From Vitellaria paradoxa (taxonomy: Eukaryota; Streptophyta; Magnoliopsida; Ericales; Sapotaceae), in contig CM034233.1 in assembly GCA_019916065.1 (NCBI GenBank), positions 1,116,001-1,180,000 on the forward strand: a stretch of DNA of 64,000 bases, in the 5' to 3' direction. The number at the start of each line of letters is the position of its first letter. The stretch's first letter is position 1. Made by a program: the position numbers and the translations under genes. Under the pieces are notes generated by a model, which was not told where the DNA came from, searched no databases, and saw only the letters and a list, made by a program, of their open reading frames with translations. Shown here one piece after another: positions 56,819 to 64,000 of this stretch.

Positions 56819-59800
56819 ATGGATAAGAGTTGGATTGATTTGCCGAATAGAACGTCTAGGGAATATGTGGAGGGGATTAAGCAGTTCATTGCCTTCACCA
56901 ATGGATTTGATAGCGAGTATATCAGTTGTCCTTGTAGAAAATGTGCGAACCGTTATTACTACACACGCGATATTGTGCGGCAGCATTTGATTCTGAATGG
57001 GTTTTTGAAGAATTACAAGAATTGGATTAGACATGGGGAAGAGTATGTTTCTTGTCGTCGAGAGGAAAGACTTGACATGGAGGTCGATATCACGATAGTT
57101 GATCCGATGATCGCGATGTTAAATGATATCGCGTGCGGGTTAGCACCCGAAGACACTACCTGTGAGGTTGATGGGGCAGGTGAGAGTAATCCTCGCTCAG
57201 GTGCAGATGAAGAAGCGCAGAGATATTTTGAGATTCTTGATGATGCACAGACAGAATTGTATCCTGGTTGTACGAATTTCAGTAAACTGTCTTTTATCGT
57301 GGAATTGTTACACTTGAAGACTTTGAACCAGTGGACAGACACGTCGTTTGACATGCTACTCCAGCTATTACACAGAGTGCTCCCATTCGGTGCAAAGCTG
57401 GTTGAGTCCTACTACCATGCTCGCAAATTAACTGAAAACTTAGGCTTCACATATGAGACTTTAGATGCATGCCCAAACAATTGTATGTTGTTTAGAAATG
57501 AGAATGCCCACCTCGACACATGCATTGTGTGTAAAACTTCAAGGTGGAAGGATGATGGGGTCGGTCAGAATCGTCCGAGTAATTCGATGAGGGTTGTGAA
57601 TCGTGAGAAACTTATCGCTGCAAAGCAAATGCGATATTTTCCACTTAAGGCAAGACTAAAGAGACTTTTCATGTCGTCTAAAGTTTCTAAACTGATGAGA
57701 TGGCATGCGGAGAATAGTAAGGAAGACGATAAGTTAACCCACCCAGCAGACTCCCCAGCATGGAAGGACTTTGACAAGAGGCACCCTGACTTTGCCTTAG
57801 ATGGTCGTAATGTGCGGCTTGGCTTGGCTGCAGATGGTTTTAGCCCATTCAGATCCATGATTGGGGCAAATCATAGTACGTGGCCAGTGGTGTTGATTCC
57901 ATACAATCTGCCCCCCTGGTTATGTATGAAGCAACCTTTCTTGATCTTATCCACTCTTATTGACGGACCCAAAGGCCCTGGGGATAAGATTGACGTGTAC
58001 ATGCAGCCTTTGATTGACGAGTTGAATGAATTATGGGTCGAAGGTGTGATGACATTTGACTCTAAAGGAAATGAAATGTTCAAACTTCGCGCTGCATTAT
58101 TATGGACAATCAACGACTTCCCTGCGTATGCGAATTTGTCAGGTTGGAGCACAAAGGGAGAATTTGCATGTCCTTGTTGCAACAAGAGTAAAAAGTCAAC
58201 TTGGTTAAAGCATGGTAAAAAATGGGCCTACACAGGTCATAGACGTTTTCTACCCCCATTGCATAGGTTCAGAAGGGACAAAGTGTCATTTGATGGCACT
58301 CGGGAATATGGTCCAGCACCACAGATAATGACTGGGGTTGATTTGTTATCACAACTCGAGGAGGAGCAAATACGCACAGTATATGATTTCCAAGATCTAT
58401 TAGCCCCTCCACTACCTTCTATTCCTGGTGTAAACAGAAAGCGCAGTCATAATTGGAAGAAGAAAAGTATTTTCTACGAGTTACCGTACTGGAAAGACAA
58501 CTTACTGAGGCACAACTTAGATGTTATGCACATTGAGAAAAATGTATGTGATAATATACTATGGACCATTCTAGGTGTCAAGGGAAAGTCCAAAGACAGT
58601 GCCAATGCTCGCCGTGATTTGCAGGAAATGGGCTTGAGAAAATCACTGCACTTACAGTTGAGAGAGTCTAATAAGGCATACATGCCTCCTGCACAATACA
58701 TGATGAGTAAAGAGGAGAAAGAGGCATTCCTCTCCATTTTGAAGGGAGTCAAAGTGCCTGACGGCTATTGCTCCAATATATCTAAGCGTGTGAATATAAA
58801 GGAAAGGACTTTACAAGGTTTGAAGAGTCATGACAATCATATTCTGATTCAACAGTTAATTCCTATTTCAATTCGAAATTGTTTACCTAAAAATGTTGTT
58901 GAGCCATTGATTGAGCTTAGTAACTTCTTCAGACAACTGTGTTCAAGAGTTTATCGCACAAATGATTTGAAAAGTCTGCAGGATAGGATTGTGCTAACAC
59001 TGTGTCATCTGGAGAAACTCTTTCCACCGTCATTCTTTGATGTAATGGTCCATTTAACCATACATTTAACGGGTGAAGCCTTGCTTGGTGGCCCTGTCCA
59101 ATTCAGGTGGATGTATCCGATTGAGAGATACATGAATACATTGAAGAGGTATGTGCGTAACAGAGCTCGTCCAGAGGCATCGATAGCCAAGGGTTATTTG
59201 ATGGAAGAGTGCACCAATTTCTGTGCTGCATATCTTATGTTGAAACCAAACTAGATAGGCCCTCACGGATTAATGATGGTCCTATTGGAGAGGGCACACC
59301 ATTTGATCTAGATAACATCGAATGGATTCAAGCTCATCGATATGTATTGTTCAACACTCCATCAGTTGTACCATTGGTTCAGTAAGTGAACACTCATTCA
59401 TGTATTTAACTTGTTCGTGTTCTATCTAAATAATCATGCTTGTCATTAACATGTGCTGTTCTGTATTGTAGGACACACATTGATGAGCTCAAACGGGACA
59501 TGCCTCGCGCTACAGATAATCAAATTCGGCAGTCCCATTTTCAATCATTTCACGATTGGTTTAAGAATTATGTATGTATAAGTATGAGTTTATGTGCTTC
59601 AATTTGTTCCTATTATTTTAGTTTAACGCAGTTTTATTGAACGATTATATGAATTGCATAGGTGTACAATTTACGACAAACAAGAGCAAATACTCTGACC
59701 AATGAAATGAACCAACTAGCTGATGGTCCGTTTGTAACGGCACGACGTTACACAACTTGTGACGTTAACGGGTTCCGATTTCGCGTCAAGGAAGTAGATG

Positions 59801-60273
59801 AGAAACGAGCAACACAAAATAGTGGTCTCGGTTGTCCTTCTGTCGATGCTGGTTATTACTATGGCCAATTAAAAGATATTGTTGAAGTTATATATAATCA
59901 CGGGTTAAAGTTTTTGTTATTCAAGTGTGATTGGGTGGATCCAATTCGGGGGACTAAAGTTGATAAGTACCAATTTACGTTGGTAAATTTTAACAATTTG
60001 TTATATCGAGGTGAGCGAATAAGTAGTGAGCCTTACATATTGGCCTCGCAAGCTGAGCAAGTTTACTATGTTAAAGATCCAATAGATCCTAACTGGGAAG
60101 TTGCAGTTAAAATGTCAAGAAGAGGGGTGTATCAAATTGAATGTGATGAGCCAGATATTGACGCATTTGCCCAGCAAGTTCTTGACCAAAATGTAATATT
60201 TCAACGTGATGAGGATGTCAACTGGGTTAGAGAGACTGTTGAAGGGGATACGATTGACTTGCATAACCAATGA
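56819..60273 (+). CDS. tnp2-type CACTA transposase with C-terminal DUF4216 exons; one frameshift
   Basis: Exon 1 opens at 56819 and stays open for 811 codons. Residues 1-75 are the transposase-associated zinc region ('DKSWIDLPNRTSREYVEG', 'CPCRKCANR'); the tnp2 core follows (from about residue 230; 'VRLGLAADGFSPF' near 317), then a DUF4218-like region from about residue 690 ('NFFRQLCSRVY'). At about 59230-59238 the frame is lost by what looks like a one-base deletion, and a stop follows at 59252. In another frame homologous coding continues to a donor at 59381/59382, exon 2 is 59472-59571 and exon 3 is 59662-60273, which holds a DUF4216-like domain ('GYYYGQLKDIVEV'). The intact protein would bind the CACTA ends and catalyse cut-and-paste transposition in the nucleus. 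As it stands it would lack the C-terminal third-domain exons. Confidence 0.9.
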
Positions 60274-60390
60274 AGGGTTGTTCACTTTTTTCCTTCCAAA
60301 TTTTGCTCAAGAATATGTTTAACTTGTTGTTTGGGAATAGTTTTTAGTAATTACGTGAAATTTATTTATTTTATAAACATGTAAACAGAC

Positions 60391-63157
60391 ATGTCAGGAC
60401 GTAAAAGGAGAGATCGTCCGCGCACGATGGACGAGTTATTACGTCAGGCACAGGCTCGTAGTCCGACAGGGGACTCTAGACGATCGATGCCTACAGTGGG
60501 TCCTCCCGCCACGCACCAGACACCTGCATCCACTTCATCATCAATTCGGATCCAACCATGCACTCAGGGGCTGACCTTATCGACACCTACTCCGGCACGA
60601 TCTGGATCTTCCCTAACTACACCAGTAGGGCCTTCACCATCTACAGCTACTGCATCGGCCTCCAGGCATAGTGGTATAATGTTATTTTTATATTTAATAT
60701 TTTTACACAAGAATTTCATTTTTGTTTAATTAATACAAGTTTATTGTTAATAGGTTCTACTACGACGACTACATCTTCCAACAGGGGCAGGGGCCCTGCT
60801 AGAGGGATTCCTTCATGGAATTCAGGCACCCCTTCTGATGTGCAGTTTGACGACATATTTCATCCAGTTGGGGCAGGGGCTCGCCCGTTCATTAGCCAGT
60901 TGGGGCATATGGTACGGGACCCACACAGATTTCCCCTGACTGTGCTCGATTGGACTGCCTTTCCTCAGGATACATTAGATCGACTCTGGGAGGAGGTTAA
61001 GGTAAGATGTTTATTTCTATCTTAACTTCAAGGTTATTATATAAGTGTCAATTTACAACATTCTTTGGCTAATGAAATTTCTCTGTCCTATTCAGGACAA
61101 TTTAAGGTCGTGTCCTGATGACTTTCGGCCAGTTTGCATGGCAAAGTGCCGAAAGTTGTGGAAAGATCACAAAAATAAGGTGAAGAAAGACCATTGGGAG
61201 AAGAATATGGACGACCCGGACCTTCTTGAACGAGTCCCAAGGGGCATTCTCCCTTCACAGTGGCCTGAGCTAGTTCGGTACTGGTCGAGCGAGAAGGCCA
61301 GGGTGAGTAGTTTCCATTATTTTGTTCATTTCATTTAATATTTAGAAAAAGAAATGAGTAAAAACTAACCAAAAATGAATGTAGGAAGAGGCACAACGAA
61401 ATTCCCAAAATCGTTTGATGCAGGGCGCTCCTCACAAGCTTGGGACTCGACACGTTACGCAACTTCGGCACCAGGTAAACTTCCACATTAGACCATACAT
61501 GTTATTCAATTTTTTAGTAATTCATATCCATATATAGTTGACATAATTTTTCTTTTAACAGTTACGTGAGGAGGGTGCGCTCACTGACCGGATGTCTGTG
61601 TGGATGGCGAGTCGTAGACTTGAACACCCCGAGGTTGCAGCTCTTGTAGTAAGTATTTATTTTTTTTGCAATAATTTAATTTACCTATCACTAGATTTAT
61701 TCATTTATCTTTCTAATTTTGTTCCAAATATTACACAGGCCCAGTTTGAGGCTCGGTTGGCCCAGTTGCCAGAGGAGGAGCGTCGAGTCGCTGCTAGGCG
61801 AGATGAGATATTCCACGCTATCATTGGCCAGGATGGGCATGGATATACACTGACATATGGCACAGGCATACCACGTTCTACCATCGCACGAGCGGAGTCA
61901 TCTGGAATTAGTTCGTCTCAGGGCTCACGTTTACGTACTGATGAGGAAGTTGACGAGCTGATCCAGTCTCTTCGCCAAGAGATGGACGTGCGGGTAGAGG
62001 ATATCCGAGCGAGGATGGAGGTCCAGATGCAGGCCCAGGTACAGGCCCAGGTACAGGCCCAAGTGCAGGCTCAGATACAGGCACATCTTGCAGAGCTAGA
62101 GCAGCGACTAGCTCAAAGCCGTGTCCCCATAAATGATGCTTCAGATCCACCGATTCGTACTCAGGTGAATAACTACATAATTTGTTTTGAAATTCAATAC
62201 AATTGCTTTAGGAACATATATTTATGTTTGTTGTTAATCATATACTATTTTATTGTAGGCCCCGGATGCTAGTAGCGGTCACCAGGCGAGACACGAGTCA
62301 GTCGGTGAAGGCATGCATGATCCAGCAAGCTCGAATGATCCGGATCAGGTATGAGTTTACGAATATGTTTAAGTTTTTTAACTCTTAAATAATTTAAATA
62401 TATGTACTTGAATTTATTCTCTAAATTTAATATTTCAGCTCTGTTTATAGATTCTTTACTATTGTTTTATGGACATTGAGAAAAAGTTCAAAAGTGATTA
62501 ATTTGGAAATACAAAAACTTAAAAACATTACAAATTTTAAAACATAAAAACTTGAAATCTTGAAATTAGAACTTGGCCTCCAATGGCCCAAACTGAGCAG
62601 ACGAGCTTCGATGCCTGTCAAACTCGACGGGCACGATATTCAAACCATTAGTGACCTATAGGAATGAACGACGCGTGAATCCAATGCTTAGGGTGCTCGA
62701 AAGCCTAAAAAGTATGTTTAACTTGAAACTTGGAATTTAGAAACTAGAACTTGGCCTTCGACGGCTCAAACCAAGCAGAGGGCATGATCTTCAAGCCATT
62801 AGTGACTTATAGGAACGAACGGCGCGTGAATTCGATATTTGGGGCGCTCGAAATCTTAAAAAGTACGTTTGATTTGAAACTTGAAAATTAGAAATTAGAA
62901 CTTGGCTTCCAACGGTCTAAACCGAGCAAACGGGCTCCGATGCCCGTCAAACCCGAGAGGCACGATCTTCGGGTCATTACTAATCTGTGAAAATAAACCG
63001 CATGTGAATTCGACACCCAAGGAGCTCAAAATCGTACAAAATGTTTTTTAACTTCAAATTTTTACTTATATCACTCTTAATATTAGTTTTACATCATTTT
63101 ATTTATATTTATAATTTTATTGACTAATAAAATTTATTTTTGTTTCAGGTTAATTGA
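60391..63157 (+). CDS. Plant transposase family protein (Ptta/En/Spm, Transposase_24-like), eight exons
   Basis: Exons by splice sites and phase: 60391-60673, 60754-61001, 61096-61302, 61385-61474, 61562-61648, 61739-62164, 62259-62348 and 63149-63157, giving 479 residues with no stop. The N-terminus is basic ('MSGRKRRDRPRT') and then Ser/Thr/Pro-rich. The middle carries the family's conserved part ('TVLDWTAFPQDTLDRLWEEV', 'RLMQGAPHKLGTRH'). The C-terminal part is acidic and coiled-coil, with a Gln/Ala repeat ('QAQVQAQVQAQVQAQIQAHL'). It lies in the same orientation as tnp2 and is the likely partner protein, comparable in position to TNPA, which binds subterminal repeats; that role is inferred. 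The last exon encodes only two residues and the stop, so the 3' end is the least certain part. Confidence 0.8.
62555..63060. repeat. Three tandem copies of an about 160-bp unit in the last intron
   Basis: Starts near 62557, 62725 and 62878. Each unit includes 'ttagaacttggc', 'gcacgatcttc' or close variants, 'ccattagtgac', 'cgcgtgaatt' and 'gctcgaaa'. The unit is GC-richer than the host intron and diverged between copies. It does not interrupt any exon. Confidence 0.75.
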
Positions 63158-63427
63158 CTGGTACTGCAGCGGATATCTTGTTTTGTTTTTTATTTTGTTC
63201 TTTGAAATTGTATAAGACTTTCCTTTTCTAGCTTTTTGTAATTCAAAGACGTTGCAAATTTATTAATGCAAATAAAAAGTTTTTCATTAGCTTTTTTTTT
63301 TTGGTTGTGTGTATGCATATGATTTAATTTAATTTTAGTATTTCGTTTTATAAAACTTTATCAAACAGGTACAGGAGCTAATTAGACAACAGAACAAACA
63401 AAGAATTTAAAAAAAAAATACAATATT

Positions 63428-63780
63428 AGCGACCGCCTAGGCGGTCGCTAAAGGCTAAAACCAACTTTTTAAGTGGCCATCCTAGCCGTCACTAAAGGAT
63501 GAGTAGGCGGTCGCTAATAGCTTCTTTTTAGTGGCCGCCATGGCGGTCGCTAAAGCCTCTGTAGGCGGTCGCTAATAGTTCAGAATACCACCCTGTCCAA
63601 CGGTCGCTAAGAGGGGTCGCTAATATTGAGCGACCGCCACGTGGCGGTCGCTAATGGTCTTTAGCGACGAGCTTGTCGCGGCCACTTTTTTGCGGTCGCT
63701 AGGCGGTCGCTAGAGGTTATTAGCGACCGCTTTTTTATTTTTAGCGACTGCCTATGGCGGTCGCTAATACACTTTTTTCT
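63428..63780. repeat. 3' subterminal repeats of the CACTA element
   Basis: More than a dozen copies of 'ggcggtcgctaa' or its complement 'ttagcgaccgcc', in both orientations, some as perfect palindromes ('gaccgcctaggcggtc', 'gcgaccgccacgtggcggtc'). These are the presumed binding sites of the element's own DNA-binding protein. Confidence 0.9.
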
Positions 63781-63949
63781 ACTAGTGAATGCAAGCTTTT
63801 ATTATTGTTGATTTTTTTTCAAAAATAAAATCAAATTCTATGAAAAAAAAAAAGAAAAGAAGAATGGAGAATAAAGAGGTATGCCACTTAGGATGAGGAT
63901 GAATGAGAGGATGAGAGAAAAACTATATGTTTTAATATTATAGTATAGA

Positions 63950-64000
63950 TTGGACAAGTTTAAAAGTGTAAATAGTTAATTGTTATCCTTAAAAAGTAAA
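63950..64000. other. Right flank
   Basis: Short AT-rich stretch after the Helitron. Nothing recognised. Confidence 0.4.

Larger units (their letters stand above)
52503..63787 (+). mobile_element. CACTA (En/Spm-type) transposon, 11.3 kb, near complete
   Basis: Left terminus CACTACAAGAGAAATGAG; right terminus on the minus strand CACTAGTAGAAAAAAGTG. The 3-bp target duplication AAT flanks both ends (52500-52502 and 63788-63790). Subterminal repeats with 'ggcggtcgctaa' are dense on the right (63428-63780) and present on the left (52525-52610). It encodes a tnp2-type transposase (56819-60273) and a second transposase-family gene (60391-63157). Perfect TSD, matching ends and mostly open genes mean a rather recent insertion; one frameshift probably makes it non-autonomous now. 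Confidence 0.93.
51634..63949 (-). mobile_element. Helitron interrupted by a CACTA transposon
   Basis: On the minus strand the 5' end is TCTATACTATAATATT (from 63949) after A, and the 3' end is CCGGGCATCGCATGGGTTGCTGCTAG (given in two parts: 'ccgggcatcgcatggg' then 'ttgctgctag') before T, at 51634. The 3' hairpin-like GC-rich word, CTAG end and A/T insertion site follow Helitron rules. The Helitron itself is about 1.03 kb (51634-52502 plus 63788-63949) and non-autonomous; everything between is the nested CACTA element and a SINE. Confidence 0.75.

Noticed and set aside
61908..62150. Minus-strand frame rich in Pro and Gly
   Set aside because: It is the shadow of the Gln/Ala repeat of the plus-strand transposase-family gene.

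Overview
This is nuclear DNA of a flowering plant, most likely a eudicot. Genes have GT-AG introns, intergenic DNA is very AT-rich, and most of the window is nested transposable elements of plant type: a Ty1/copia retrotransposon, solo LTRs, CACTA, Helitron, Mutator-like and hAT elements, MITEs and tRNA-derived SINEs. I saw no bacterial, phage or CRISPR features.

Region 1 (1-8 kb): degenerate repeats, then an intact two-exon family-1 UDP-glycosyltransferase (UGT) gene at 5654-7451.

Region 2 (8.1-41 kb): a segmental duplication. Copy A (about 8125-17756 plus 28515-29135) holds a second intact UGT (12545-17357) and the last two exons of a small minus-strand gene. Copy B (about 30635-40870) holds a third UGT and the matching part of that small gene. 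The third UGT is broken: the end of exon 1, its catalytic Asp and the 5' splice site are replaced by a repeat fragment. The copies have since collected different insertions, so each often shows the empty site of the other. Copy A is interrupted by a decayed 10.8-kb Sirevirus-like copia element (17757-28514) that itself carries a SINE. Two LTR-like segments lie near the A/B boundary.

Region 3 (40.5-46.5 kb): the small gene is complete downstream of copy B. It runs on the minus strand from 44178 to 40514 in four short exons and encodes a predicted plastid-targeted protein of 129 residues with DnaJ-type Cys-rich zinc motifs. It is easily missed because no exon is longer than 65 codons. Its first intron holds a 1.4-kb foldback Mutator-like element. 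Next to it is a head-to-head inverted duplication with arms of 0.6-0.8 kb. One arm has a clean first exon resembling the start of an HD-ZIP homeodomain; the other has a decayed copy.

Region 4 (46.9-64 kb): a hAT-type element, remnants of an old CACTA element containing a MITE and a 2.1-kb solo LTR, then a Helitron (51634-63949) into which an 11.3-kb CACTA transposon (52503-63787, TSD AAT) has inserted. The CACTA element has matching termini, subterminal repeats, a tnp2-type transposase gene with one frameshift, a second eight-exon transposase-family gene that is intact in my model, and what looks like a captured host exon in antisense.

The UGT cluster suggests tandem expansion of a specialised-metabolism enzyme, similar to the UGT85/UGT709 (iridoid glucosyltransferase-like) group. 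The substrate cannot be read from sequence.
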